Source: Legionella_A sp963772805 (lineage in GTDB: Bacteria; Pseudomonadota; Gammaproteobacteria; Legionellales; Legionellaceae). Taken from it: 64,000 nt of DNA. Of the stretch, positions 51,693 through 61,301 are shown piece after piece. Under the pieces are notes generated by a model that saw nothing but the letters and a program-made list of their open reading frames with translations, did no database searches and had not been told where the DNA came from. The position numbers and the translations under genes are program-made. The stretch spans positions 1 to 64,000 of the forward strand of contig CAVYYU010000004.1 of assembly GCA_963772805.1 (NCBI GenBank), in the 5' to 3' direction. Position 1 is the stretch's first letter. Each line of letters opens with the position of its first letter.

Positions 51693-53042
51693 TTATTTTT
51701 CCCCTGGTGCTTTAGGCGTTAATGAAAAAGGAGTAGATTTGTCTTGATGATGTTCTGCCTCAGATGAAGCAGATACGTTAACTGGCATCTGGTGGATATC
51801 ATCGGACTTTATATTTTGTAATTGCTCTTTGTAATTTTGAGTGGTTGTTTTTGATTGATAAGCTACTTCTTTTAATTCCGGTTTTAGAATTTGGGGATTC
51901 ATTCCGTGGAAATTGGTGCCATCCAGTTCTTCGGCATTTCGAGCAAAACCATAGGTTGGGAAAAAATAATTAAGTGCAGGCTGTAATGCTTTAGGCAAAA
52001 TGTGGTCAGCAAGAATATGTCCATTGGTTGATTTGGTTAAATAAACTGAGGCTTCAATACAACGCTTACTTTCAGGATCAATTGTTGCACCCACTCCTGC
52101 TCGCCATGCAACTGTAGCATCACCCATATCACCAGTATGATAGGCTCCTATAATTTGACCTTGATCATTTCGCACAAGCCCTATACCCAATCCCCAGCAA
52201 ACACGCTCCCTATCAATGTCTGGAACGCTTACTTTTTCAACGAGCCTATCTTCTGAGTCAGGTAAATGGTCGTCCTTCATCGAGTAGTTTGGCTTACCCG
52301 GTTTGAACGCATAATTTAGTTTAGCATCATTGATCCACGATGTTATAAATGTTGCATAGTCTAGCGCTGTTGTTTTTAAGCTGTTTGCAGCTACAGGAGC
52401 CGATCCGTAGCTGCTATCAGGCATCTTTAAGTCGTCAAATACATTTTTTTTAGCTAAGGTTTCAATATCAGTACCCGTTAAAGTCTGAATAGCATCTTGC
52501 AAGCAATCAATGCCCGGCCCGGAATAAGCATAACGTGTACCAGGCTGGAATTGGAATTCAAATGGTTCCTTAGCCACAATATGTAGTCCGGTTCGATGAG
52601 ATAGAACCATTTCAGCGTTCAATAGTTTTGCCAATTCTCGATGTTCAGGAATAAATTTTTTTAGAAAAAGATTCGTTTCATCGGGAGTTTTATCTTCTTT
52701 TTCTTTATCTATAAATAATTTATACAACGGTGTTTTTAAATCAAATTCCGTATTAAATTTACCAGAACCAAACTGAGCTTTATTATCTTTGTTAGACTCA
52801 ATTAATTTTAAAATCAAATATGCAAACACTGGCTTACTAAGCGAAGCTGCCGAAAAAACATCTTGGGTTTCGCCTATCGACATAGTCGAAATGGTTTCAT
52901 CTTGTCTATAGGATGCAATAGCCGCTGCTGGAATTTGGGCGGATTTCATTAGTTGCTGGGTTGAACCTCGACTTATCCCATTAATTTTATCAGTTTCTTG
53001 AGCTTTTGTTTCATGCGCAGCTTCAATTTTTTCTTTAGACAT
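51693..53042 (-). CDS. Serine beta-lactamase-fold hydrolase without signal peptide
   Basis: 449 residues of the beta-lactamase/EstB family. SxxK motif S67-L-S-K70 (FSAASLSKPVFAYLILK), Tyr173-Ser-Gly replacing YxN (YAYSGPG), and H302-T-G for the KTG motif. There is no signal peptide; residues 1-25 are polar and charged, and the C-terminal 60 residues are polar with Glu/Asp/Gln. A cytoplasmic esterase or a translocated effector are possible, not a classical periplasmic resistance enzyme. Convergent with traA and downstream of the virB operon. Confidence 0.8.
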   Translation of the reverse strand: MSKEKIEAAHETKAQETDKINGISRGSTQQLMKSAQIPAAAIASYRQDETISTMSIGETQDVFSAASLSKPVFAYLILKLIESNKDNKAQFGSGKFNTEFDLKTPLYKLFIDKEKEDKTPDETNLFLKKFIPEHRELAKLLNAEMVLSHRTGLHIVAKEPFEFQFQPGTRYAYSGPGIDCLQDAIQTLTGTDIETLAKKNVFDDLKMPDSSYGSAPVAANSLKTTALDYATFITSWINDAKLNYAFKPGKPNYSMKDDHLPDSEDRLVEKVSVPDIDRERVCWGLGIGLVRNDQGQIIGAYHTGDMGDATVAWRAGVGATIDPESKRCIEASVYLTKSTNGHILADHILPKALQPALNYFFPTYGFARNAEELDGTNFHGMNPQILKPELKEVAYQSKTTTQNYKEQLQNIKSDDIHQMPVNVSASSEAEHHQDKSTPFSLTPKAPGEK

Positions 53043-53165
53043 AATTTTAGCTCAATCAAGGTTGTTTATTTATTATACTACATTTTGTGAGTCATCAAAA
53101 ATTATCAAAGATTAGAAAATGATTCGCTTTATGCTTTTTTACCTCTTATGCCTGTGAGTTTAGAG

Positions 53166-54215
53166 TTATCTTTGGGAAAAAATGACGAGCCTATTACCTT
53201 GTAAAATTTCAACAGGTTCAGTCTCAACATTAGTTCGATCAGGAGCATTAGGTTTAAAAAATATATTTCGAGCAATACCCGATGAATTAATCCCTGCTAA
53301 ACGCTCGATTTTTATTTTTGGTTTATCGTAATCAATGCATTGACTCATGTAATGGTTTGCAAGGGATATAGCTAGCGCAAGAGCTGCAAAAACAAAAGAA
53401 AAAACAGGATTGGCGGCTAACGTCGTCGAAAATGATGGAATAACCACATTTTTTAATATAAAAATCATTGTTGTCGTTAATGTAACACTCAGATTTAGAA
53501 TAAGTTTATTGAACGTGTGGTTATACATTGCTCTCGCATGGGCTTCTGACAGGGTTAATTCCGTGATGCTATCAACGTGGAGTTTTGGATTCTCCAGAGC
53601 GTTGTTAAAGGCCGCAACGAAACTTGATAGGCGGTTGATTTCAATCCATGCGCGCAAGGCAACCAGCCCCAATTCTAGTACCATCAACGAACAAGATAGG
53701 GCGAGATAACTCGATGGAGCAAGGGCTGAAATAATCCAGTGGCCATCATTGCATAGCTCAAACCATGTTTGTGCTATTTGCTGTTTAAAGCCTTCAAACG
53801 CAGATTCTTCAGAAGTCAGTGATTCCAGTAATGTGGCAATATTAATAAATAGCCTCAGTCCATGAAGAATAAAACCCGCATAATGCAAAATAATACGGAT
53901 GTAGTGGAGTATTGCATCCATCAACTCCCAGTGTCCAAGCTCTACGAGTGGCAAAGCGGTATGAATCAATAACCGGAATCGCGTTACTAAAATGCGAGGC
54001 CAGATTGAACCCGAAATCAGATGTTTAATCTGCTCCTCAATCCAATAGGGCGTGCGTGTAGGATGTATCGTGCATACATATTCAAAGGTGAGTGAGTTTA
54101 GAAAATCAGACCTTTTAAAATGATGGTGGATATTTTGTTCATCCCCCTCCTTCAATCCATGCATTGGATCTAACAGCCACTCATCCATGTTGGGCTGTTG
54201 GGGTTGTTTCTTCAT
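53166..54215 (-). CDS. Membrane protein downstream of virD4
   Basis: 349 residues (ATG 54215), with hydrophobic tracts near 110-130, 165-195, 245-262 and 270-295. No family recognised. Starts one base after the virD4 stop, so it is in the T4SS operon. Lvh-type loci carry an extra gene (lvrE) after virD4; this occupies the same place, but I cannot show homology. Confidence 0.55.
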   Translation of the reverse strand: MKKQPQQPNMDEWLLDPMHGLKEGDEQNIHHHFKRSDFLNSLTFEYVCTIHPTRTPYWIEEQIKHLISGSIWPRILVTRFRLLIHTALPLVELGHWELMDAILHYIRIILHYAGFILHGLRLFINIATLLESLTSEESAFEGFKQQIAQTWFELCNDGHWIISALAPSSYLALSCSLMVLELGLVALRAWIEINRLSSFVAAFNNALENPKLHVDSITELTLSEAHARAMYNHTFNKLILNLSVTLTTTMIFILKNVVIPSFSTTLAANPVFSFVFAALALAISLANHYMSQCIDYDKPKIKIERLAGINSSGIARNIFFKPNAPDRTNVETEPVEILQGNRLVIFSQR

Positions 54216-54216
54216 T

Positions 54217-56097
54217 TTATGTTTCCATAGACTCAATCATCAGTGTTGTGCGATGTGTAAAGGGATGGTGTATCAAGACTTGATGAGGTACTTCTGTCTT
54301 ACCGCAGGGTAGATTTTTCATTTCGGTTGCTTTGTACCAAATCCATTGCCCAGCTTTCACTGGTGCATGCCCTGTTCTCATAATTAAACTTTGATGCTCA
54401 GGTAAGCGCATGACTTCGTCAGGTCGTAGTAGTGGAATAGCCTGATAATTGTAGCTTTTAGACTCGGAATATCCCTGTGCTTGATTGCTCACCGAACCAG
54501 CGGCTACTCGTACCGTTCGTGTACCTAATAACTTGCTGACATATTCCGCATCGTGAATGTCCTCGGTTGCAAAAGCGATTTTAGTTTTGATATTGGTAAA
54601 GGCTTTTGCTTCATCATGAGAGTATTGTTCGTAGGTTTGGGCGATATATTGCATGATCAAAACGCACCGAACCCGATACTCACGTAAAAGTTTAAGCGAT
54701 CGACGCAACCGCTCTATGCGGCCTAACGATGAAAACTCGTCAATCAAACACAACAAAGGGAAAGGTTCTTCCACTGGATCAGGAATGTTTTTGATCATTA
54801 CCGAAATTAGTTGTTGCCAGAATAAGGTCAATAGTGGGGAGAGTCGCTCCATATCATCATCGGTAAAGCCTACATAAATGGTTATTTTTTCGCGCCGTAA
54901 TTGCCGTAAATCAAAGTCTGATGAGCTTGTCGCCGCATCAATCATGGGATCATCAAATAACTCGAAATAACCCGAAAAGGTTTCAAGGATAGAGCTTCTG
55001 GTTTTCTCATGGTTGTTCAGGTAAGAAAATCCGTTGCGATAAAACTCAGGGTCGAGGTGATCTGTTTCTTCTAAAACAGAGGCCAGCCAGTCATCAAATC
55101 CAGCCTGTTTAACCAAGCGATTGATTTCTCCAAGCGTGGTTGGTCGGTCTGGCGTATCCAGCAAATAAAGAACGGCCACTTTAAATAATTTACGTGAGGC
55201 TTGCTGCCAGATTGGATCAGATTTTTTATTGTCAGGAATGAGAATATGGGCAATACGCTGAATGTCTGTAATACGTTGAAATTTATCCTGTGAGATAAAT
55301 GATAATGGGTTATAGCTATGCGTATTCCTGTCTGCACTGGCTGGTGCCCAACAATAGCATTTGTGACCTAATACTTGCTCTCGATACCCCGATGTAGTCT
55401 TAAACATGGTCAGCTTCACATCATTACAAACGACTGAATATGGATATTGAAAAAGATTGGGTATGCCGATGCTGCGCGTTTTACCACTGCCTGTAGGTGC
55501 AAAGACCAGCACATGCTCGAAACCATTGGCATATAAAGGGGCGCCATATTTCTTGCCAATGATAATGCTTTGCTCTTGTTGCTTAAAAAAACCGGCTCGT
55601 TCGGTTTCAAACCCATTGGAAAAATGTGCATGCCCTAACGTTTTACGGGTTGGTCTGAACCGGTCAAATAAATGAACCGCCACTCCGGCTAAGGTAATTA
55701 GAAATACGATACATTCTGTTTTAACGAAGTTGCTCCATAAAACAGTGTCTTGATACCGTTGCCACAACAAGTTCGGTAATAACGCAATCCCATGGAACTG
55801 ATCTAAATAAATCCAGCAAAAAACGACGTAGCCAAATAAAAAAATACCAGTGATGACAAATAATATGCTTACTAAAATTAAGGATAAGTAGCGGTAGAAA
55901 CCGCTTTTTAATATGCCAATAAAACTTGCCACAACAAGCGATGCAACGAAAAAAGCAAAACCTGTTTCAACATAAAATCCATTGGATATAAAATCAATTA
56001 AGGCTACAGGTGTTACCCATTGTGATATGCCAATCAAGAATACTGCAATCTGGCTAGTTAATTGGAGCGTGGCTGCAATGACAGATAGAAGGAACAC
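54217..56097 (-). CDS. virD4: VirD4/TraG-type coupling protein
   Basis: 626 residues. N-terminal membrane helices (about 1-145), then the ATPase with Walker A APTGSGKT at 200-207 and Walker B LLCLIDEFSSLGR; the C-terminal tract has MQYIAQTYEQYSHDEAKAFTNIKTKIAFATED, typical for TraG/VirD4. It brings the relaxosome to the secretion channel. 25 bp after virB11. Confidence 0.96.
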   Translation of the reverse strand: MFLLSVIAATLQLTSQIAVFLIGISQWVTPVALIDFISNGFYVETGFAFFVASLVVASFIGILKSGFYRYLSLILVSILFVITGIFLFGYVVFCWIYLDQFHGIALLPNLLWQRYQDTVLWSNFVKTECIVFLITLAGVAVHLFDRFRPTRKTLGHAHFSNGFETERAGFFKQQEQSIIIGKKYGAPLYANGFEHVLVFAPTGSGKTRSIGIPNLFQYPYSVVCNDVKLTMFKTTSGYREQVLGHKCYCWAPASADRNTHSYNPLSFISQDKFQRITDIQRIAHILIPDNKKSDPIWQQASRKLFKVAVLYLLDTPDRPTTLGEINRLVKQAGFDDWLASVLEETDHLDPEFYRNGFSYLNNHEKTRSSILETFSGYFELFDDPMIDAATSSSDFDLRQLRREKITIYVGFTDDDMERLSPLLTLFWQQLISVMIKNIPDPVEEPFPLLCLIDEFSSLGRIERLRRSLKLLREYRVRCVLIMQYIAQTYEQYSHDEAKAFTNIKTKIAFATEDIHDAEYVSKLLGTRTVRVAAGSVSNQAQGYSESKSYNYQAIPLLRPDEVMRLPEHQSLIMRTGHAPVKAGQWIWYKATEMKNLPCGKTEVPHQVLIHHPFTHRTTLMIESMET

Positions 56098-56122
56098 ATT
56101 CTTCCATTGATCCCCTGTGTTT

Positions 56123-57133
56123 TTATTGAGCGTGTTTATAATACACCTCCACTAATTGACGGCCTTCGTTGGTTTTTTGTAACTGCACTACGATATCGAT
56201 GACTTCATGCAATACGTTGTAAATGTCTGCTTCTTCCATACCAGCGACATTGTTTAGCTTATAGAGCTGCGCCATGCGCATAAAAGCAACTTTGGGGTTA
56301 TTAGCGTGAATGGTGGCAAGCGCACCACTGTGACCTGTTGAGCAGGCGGACACAAAATCAAAGACTTCGCGGCCTCGTATTTCACCCATAATGATTCGAT
56401 CGGGTCTTAGTCTTAAAGAAGCTTGTACTAGGTCTTGCATGCTGATGCCGCGGACATTATCGCCCAATTGCTTCAATGCTTTTAAGCGCACAATATTTGT
56501 ATGCGGCACATTGATTTCATAGGTATCTTCAAGGGTAATCAGGCGTTCACTCAGTGGGATTTTACGCACACAGCTATTTAAAAATGTTGTTTTTCCTGAA
56601 GAGGTTCCCCCTGAAATAATAATATTTTTCTTGCCAAGAATGGCTTGGGTTAAAAATTCTTGCCAGTTCTTATCCTGATATAGCTGTTTCAGTAATTGCT
56701 CCGCTTTGTTGAATGATTGGGTGCCATGCTCTAAGCCAACGCCTTGAGTATTATTAAAAAAACCTTGGCTTGAATACTCAACAAAGCTTAAATCTTGAAG
56801 TGTGAATTTCCGAATCGATAATGTTTCATGTTGTGATGCTTGGGGCATCACCAATTGCACTCTGGAGCCATCTTCGAGACTTCCGGATAAAATAGGTGAA
56901 AGCTCTGAGAGCGTTTGTTTGTTTTCATTGGCTATCAGCATGAACAACCGTCGGAGATATTGCGTTGTTAATACTGGGATATCAAAGCGTAATAGGACGC
57001 CGTTTCGCTCTACAAAAACCTCTTGGGGTCTATTGATTAAGATTTCAGATACGGTTTTGTCGTCCAAAAAATCCTGTAAGGGTGATAATAGCCCCAAAGA
57101 TCCCGGTAAAAAGCACGCTTTCATGGCCTCCAT
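56123..57133 (-). CDS. virB11: VirB11 secretion ATPase
   Basis: 336 residues. Walker A GGTSSGKTT at 175-183 (IIISGGTSSGKTTFLNS), Asp box LITLEDTYEINVP, and GEIRGREVFDFVSACSTGHSGALATIHAN. Hexameric ATPase at the base of the T4SS. The ATG at 57133 is used because the virB10 stop lies directly before it. Confidence 0.96.
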   Translation of the reverse strand: MEAMKACFLPGSLGLLSPLQDFLDDKTVSEILINRPQEVFVERNGVLLRFDIPVLTTQYLRRLFMLIANENKQTLSELSPILSGSLEDGSRVQLVMPQASQHETLSIRKFTLQDLSFVEYSSQGFFNNTQGVGLEHGTQSFNKAEQLLKQLYQDKNWQEFLTQAILGKKNIIISGGTSSGKTTFLNSCVRKIPLSERLITLEDTYEINVPHTNIVRLKALKQLGDNVRGISMQDLVQASLRLRPDRIIMGEIRGREVFDFVSACSTGHSGALATIHANNPKVAFMRMAQLYKLNNVAGMEEADIYNVLHEVIDIVVQLQKTNEGRQLVEVYYKHAQ

Positions 57134-57134
57134 A

Positions 57135-58226
57135 TCAGCCCCTTCCCGCAACGCGATAAAAATCCAAATCATGAGCTACAAACACATTGATAGAGGCTCC
57201 CTGATTGACCTGCAAGGTGGGTCTGGTTTGCATATCTTGTTGTAATGTTTGATTGGCGGCTTGTTGGAAGCTACCAGCAATATTCGTGCGGTATTGCGCC
57301 ATGGAGTTATATTCATCCTGCCCGCTAACACCTGCTGTCGCTGTATAAGCACCCAAAACCGATAACAAAGCACCACTACCAAAGCGTTCAAAGAAATGTC
57401 GGTCAATATAGTCTGCTGCTTGGCCTGCACGCCCGATTGAGTCGGCACTTGGGCTATTTAGCGTAACAATAATGCCGTTAGTCATTTGCAATCGATTCCA
57501 TACAACAAAAACTCGGCTTTGCCCTTGGGTTATGGCTGTATTAAATTGACCAACCAAAGTTGAGCCTTTGGGGATTAATAATTTGTCACCCGATAAAGCA
57601 AAAATATCTCTTGTGGTAATGGCTCGAACCATACCCGCTAATTCCGAATTAATTGCAGTTTCCAATGTGGCCGGGATCATTTCACCCGCAGGAACGGTCA
57701 TATTGGGATGCGGTAATCGTTTGGCAGCGACGGAAGTAATATCGTTTTGCTGATTAAGAAACTCGGAGTTGGCATCATGCCCAAGAAGTGTTTTGTCCTG
57801 TATTTTGGGGTCATTCAATGCGTTGGTGTGGGCTTCTCCACCACTGAGAATAAAAAAAGTAGAGGGCGCGTTCATGCGGGCTAACGTTTCTTTCGTTAAC
57901 GAGTCATTTTGTACGGCTCTTAATATCGGAGGATGTCGAGGATCACCACCCTGATAGCCCGTTTGAGCAGCGTTGCCTCTTTCTTTAAGTCCCGCGATTA
58001 GCTCCAGATTTTGACGCAGGGCTGAGGCAGCACTCTGTTTCTCATTGTCCTCAGTAATTTGATTTGTTTTATGCTTAGGTATTAACCCACTTAAGCCAAT
58101 CAGAATACAGACAATGACAACACCCGCCAGTAGTAATTTATCTTTGATTCTGGCATTTTTAATGCTCTTGGCAACCTGGGTTCTACTCCCAACAGTTTCT
58201 TGTGAATTTTTCTCATCAACACTCAT
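57135..58226 (-). CDS. virB10: VirB10 T4SS core protein
   Basis: 363 residues: one membrane helix (about 30-48), a periplasmic linker and the conserved C-terminal domain (LIPKGSTLVGQFNTAITQGQSRVFVVWNRLQMTNGI, SGQDEYNSMAQYRTNIAGSFQQAANQTLQQ, NVFVAHDLDF). Spans inner and outer membrane in the channel. Overlaps virB9 by 4 bp. Confidence 0.95.
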   Translation of the reverse strand: MSVDEKNSQETVGSRTQVAKSIKNARIKDKLLLAGVVIVCILIGLSGLIPKHKTNQITEDNEKQSAASALRQNLELIAGLKERGNAAQTGYQGGDPRHPPILRAVQNDSLTKETLARMNAPSTFFILSGGEAHTNALNDPKIQDKTLLGHDANSEFLNQQNDITSVAAKRLPHPNMTVPAGEMIPATLETAINSELAGMVRAITTRDIFALSGDKLLIPKGSTLVGQFNTAITQGQSRVFVVWNRLQMTNGIIVTLNSPSADSIGRAGQAADYIDRHFFERFGSGALLSVLGAYTATAGVSGQDEYNSMAQYRTNIAGSFQQAANQTLQQDMQTRPTLQVNQGASINVFVAHDLDFYRVAGRG

Positions 58227-58987
58227 GTTGGTCTCCTGTTAGCAGCTATACGGCTGATTTCTTGTGTATTAAAAACAGAGGTCGCAAGCTTCCCTTGCCT
58301 TAACGTAAATTGTGGTGCCAAGCGTTGAACGATGAGATATTTTCCCTCGCGTCTGGTATTGACGGTCGATTCTTTGCCGCTTTGATCATCTACTGCAAAC
58401 ACGGCAGGAACCGCGCCTCTTGGACTCAATTCAAAATATGTGAACTTTCCATCGTCAAAGACATGAAGCGGTACTAATTGAGGGCTACCGCTGAATCGAT
58501 AGGCTTTATTCAATATTTTGGGTTGCAGGAGAGTGTTATTTGTTTGAGCATGGCTTTTAATCGTGGCTTGAGTGACTTGGGGTTGAGGGTAAGTAAATTT
58601 CAAGGCATAAGTTTGTTGTGCGGGATTTCTTTCCAGCCTTTTGTTGCTTGTTAAATGGAAATAATAAGCGTGTTGATTGGTGATCACCGTCAGGTTTGTG
58701 CTGGAATCAAAAATGGTTGGTTTCACGAAAATGATGTTAGCCAATTCGGGATGATAGGTAACCATCCAAGCGGCGCTATCACCGCCCTCAATATCTAATA
58801 CTTGTTCTTTATCTGCAAACTGTATATGTGTCGTAGTAAATGCGATCCCATGTATTGGAACGACATTATTTTCTTGGTAAACCACGTGCTTAATGCGTGC
58901 ATCAGTAGGGAAAGCAACAGGGTTGTTTTGTGCATGCAACCCCATTGTTACCAGTAATGATACAAGGCTTAATATTATTTTTTTCAT
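58223..58987 (-). CDS. virB9: VirB9 T4SS core protein
   Basis: 254 residues with signal peptide (1-19). N-terminal tract DSAAWMVTYHPELANIIFVKPTIFDSSTNLTVIT and C-terminal domain (NKAYRFSGSPQLVPLHVFDDGKFTYFEL, TVNTRREGKYLIVQRLAPQFTLRQGK) as in VirB9/TrwF. Outer membrane core. Overlaps virB8 and virB10 by 4 bp each. Confidence 0.95.
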   Translation of the reverse strand: MKKIILSLVSLLVTMGLHAQNNPVAFPTDARIKHVVYQENNVVPIHGIAFTTTHIQFADKEQVLDIEGGDSAAWMVTYHPELANIIFVKPTIFDSSTNLTVITNQHAYYFHLTSNKRLERNPAQQTYALKFTYPQPQVTQATIKSHAQTNNTLLQPKILNKAYRFSGSPQLVPLHVFDDGKFTYFELSPRGAVPAVFAVDDQSGKESTVNTRREGKYLIVQRLAPQFTLRQGKLATSVFNTQEISRIAANRRPT

Positions 58988-59700
58988 GCGTGACTCTCCA
59001 CTGAACGAGTTTGCTTGTTGTAGCGCGTGACCTCAAAGCCATCCCAGTTTTGCCAACGTATTTCTGGTGAATCTGGTGCGTTTATGTAGTGCCAAGAAAT
59101 CATGGCGTTATATTGGGCTGACGTGGTTTTTCCGGTCGTTTTGTCAGTGTCGGTGAGACTAAACACGACCTCGGCTAAGGGCTGATGGTCTTTATGAATG
59201 TCTTGTTCATTAGCAAGGAAGGAATCTAAAAAATTAATGCTATAGATATGTATTTCACGCTTAATGTGATTGCCCAGCGCATGGATATGCGAGGCTGGAT
59301 TAGATGCATCTTGTTCGCCCAAATATTCCTTTGCTACTGTATTCTGCGACAGTAAGTTAACCAACTCAAACTGTGCGCGATAGCTTGATACATCGTAAGC
59401 CTCACGGTATTGAATATAGCGAACAATATCGCTTTCTACTTGGGCACGATTAATGGGCGTTTGATTATTTTTTATTGGCTCCACGGTGGTGACGCCATTA
59501 TCGTAATGATGCACCAACATGGGTACGACTGTTTGATAATGAGCGAGTATGCCTATCACGATTAAGGAAATCATATTGAACCCCATGGCCGACAGGAAAG
59601 CGGCCTGATACCGATTTCTTGATTGTTCAAGCCTGCCAAACTGATCGTCCGCCCAACTTCGAGCACGTTTAAAATAGTCATTTAAATTTGTGTTACTCAT
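58984..59700 (-). CDS. virB8: VirB8 T4SS inner membrane protein
   Basis: 238 residues: membrane helix near 33-55 and periplasmic NTF2-like domain (YIQYREAYDVSSYRAQFELVNLLSQNTVAKEYL, HYINAPDSPEIRWQNWDGFEVTRYNKQTR). Scaffold for assembly. Overlaps virB6 by 4 bp. Confidence 0.95.
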   Translation of the reverse strand: MSNTNLNDYFKRARSWADDQFGRLEQSRNRYQAAFLSAMGFNMISLIVIGILAHYQTVVPMLVHHYDNGVTTVEPIKNNQTPINRAQVESDIVRYIQYREAYDVSSYRAQFELVNLLSQNTVAKEYLGEQDASNPASHIHALGNHIKREIHIYSINFLDSFLANEQDIHKDHQPLAEVVFSLTDTDKTTGKTTSAQYNAMISWHYINAPDSPEIRWQNWDGFEVTRYNKQTRSVESHA

Positions 59701-60737
59701 CCCCCACCTCTTCGTAAGTTTTTATGCATCTGTTTGAACATTGCTTTACCTGATGCCCCCATTTGACGGCTTTTTTCCAGTACGCTTGCACCACTGCCCA
59801 GTCCTTGACGCGCAAGCCCCATAGGTCTTTGAACAGTGTTTTTTGAAAATCCCCATGCGCCAATACTGCCACCAATAAAGCCTCCGACCATGGCAGCCCC
59901 ACCAGATGTACACAAAGAGCCGCCAATATTTTTACCAATTGAAACAGCTTGTATAATTCCCATGACACACAAGCACGCTACGATAGCGATGGGAATCCAG
60001 ATGGCGGCTGTTAGTTGTGATGGGCTTCCTAGCATGCTCGCGGTGACCATATGCAATAAATGAATGCACAAACCCACTACACTGGAAACAAAGATAAGGA
60101 CAAATGAAAAACCTGCTAATACACCAAGCCAGCGATCAAAAAATGATTTTGTTTGATCAAACAAGGTAAATATGATGAATAGAGGGGCGGTACACAGCGT
60201 GACGGCCATCATAAGCTTGGCAATAACAATTTCGATAAGTGCCAGTCCAACAGTGATGCTTCCAGATAGAAACACCATCATCCCCGCGAAATAAGGTGTT
60301 AGTTTTCTTAAAGATCCTGCATCAAATAAGTGAGAGCCAAGTTTGATAATTTCATTTAAAACGTTCTGTAAACCTTGATTGATAGAGCCGCCCATAGGCT
60401 GTTTATGTACAGATTGCATTAAGGTGGTAGCAATAAACTCACTGCCTCCAACAAACAAATCCTTTATATGCGATGCAAAAAAATCCCAATTCATTGCTGT
60501 CATATAAATCAAGCCAGCTCGTATGCTGAATTTGAACAATTCCTGTTGAGGGCGTTCAACAATTCCGCGAGCAATGGCGTACCCGGTTAAAACGATATAA
60601 AGCACGATCATTGAGCCTAACGGTGCTTTGAGTACTGATGAAAGGGCGCTATATCCATCAAATACGAAATGGTTGGTTAACTTATCAATCTCACCAGCAA
60701 GAATAACCACAAAATTGTCAATCTGTAGCGTCGTCAT
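59697..60737 (-). CDS. virB6: VirB6 T4SS polytopic membrane protein
   Basis: 346 residues with about six or seven hydrophobic segments and a Gly-rich C-terminus (SGGAAMVGGFIGGSIGAWGFSKN). Matches VirB6/TrbL type. Forms part of the inner membrane channel. Position between virB8 and the small lipoproteins is as expected. Confidence 0.92.
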   Translation of the reverse strand: MTTLQIDNFVVILAGEIDKLTNHFVFDGYSALSSVLKAPLGSMIVLYIVLTGYAIARGIVERPQQELFKFSIRAGLIYMTAMNWDFFASHIKDLFVGGSEFIATTLMQSVHKQPMGGSINQGLQNVLNEIIKLGSHLFDAGSLRKLTPYFAGMMVFLSGSITVGLALIEIVIAKLMMAVTLCTAPLFIIFTLFDQTKSFFDRWLGVLAGFSFVLIFVSSVVGLCIHLLHMVTASMLGSPSQLTAAIWIPIAIVACLCVMGIIQAVSIGKNIGGSLCTSGGAAMVGGFIGGSIGAWGFSKNTVQRPMGLARQGLGSGASVLEKSRQMGASGKAMFKQMHKNLRRGGG

Positions 60738-61138
60738 GATTTAACCGCAGGGAAATAGTGAGGCCAGGTTGTGGCGGCTGTTTCTGCGTAAGCATCACCT
60801 AAGATTTTAAAAACGCGTTGATCAGTTAAATCGGATAAAGTGATGCTTTGAAAACCGGCGTAATGGTTTTCTCTGGCAAAGGCAACCATGCCTTGATACA
60901 GGTCGGCACACTGAATTTCAGGACTTTTTTTACCTTCCATACACTCTAAATATCCAAAGCCATAGGAATCTTGCTGGATGGCAAAATGCAGCCGTTTTTC
61001 AACATTAGCCGAAGCATTCACGAGAAATGAGGCACTTAATTCTCTTGGATGCGTTTTAAGGGGGTTCTCATGGTGGCAAGCACTTAAAAGTGCCGCTGTG
61101 ATGGTTATAGCAATTGTTTTTTTCCAAAGATTTTTCAT
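60734..61138 (-). CDS. Lipoprotein in the virB operon
   Basis: 134 residues with lipobox LLSAC (C21). Two further cysteines (ECMEGKKSPEIQC). No family recognised. Overlaps virB6 by 4 bp and starts on the stop of the 49-residue lipoprotein (TAATG). Could be an accessory or exclusion lipoprotein. Confidence 0.6.
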   Translation of the reverse strand: MKNLWKKTIAITITAALLSACHHENPLKTHPRELSASFLVNASANVEKRLHFAIQQDSYGFGYLECMEGKKSPEIQCADLYQGMVAFARENHYAGFQSITLSDLTDQRVFKILGDAYAETAATTWPHYFPAVKS

Positions 61139-61287
61139 TATTTAGCCTCCGTGATGATTTCTTCGTTAATCGGATATTGCGGGCAAAATTGTCCAAAGTT
61201 ATGACAGGGGGTTTCCAGATCTGGTGGTTTCGAACACCCATTCAATAAACCGATAACCAACATGCTAATAACCAATTTCTTTGCCAT
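61138..61287 (-). CDS. Very small lipoprotein, VirB7- or Eex-like
   Basis: 49 residues: MAKKLVISMLVIGLLNGC then SKPPDLETPCHNFGQFCPQ, with lipobox LLNGC (C18), ATG at 61287, GGAGCAATGGC upstream. In the pKM101/Trw order the slot between virB5 and virB6 holds an entry-exclusion lipoprotein, and VirB7 is also a short lipoprotein; either is possible. Confidence 0.7.
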   Translation of the reverse strand: MAKKLVISMLVIGLLNGCSKPPDLETPCHNFGQFCPQYPINEEIITEAK

Positions 61288-61301
61288 GCCATTGCTCCTT
61301 A

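Noticed and set aside
51693..53042. Antibiotic resistance beta-lactamase
   Set aside because: No signal peptide and YSG instead of YxN; closer to the esterase/PBP-like side of the fold.
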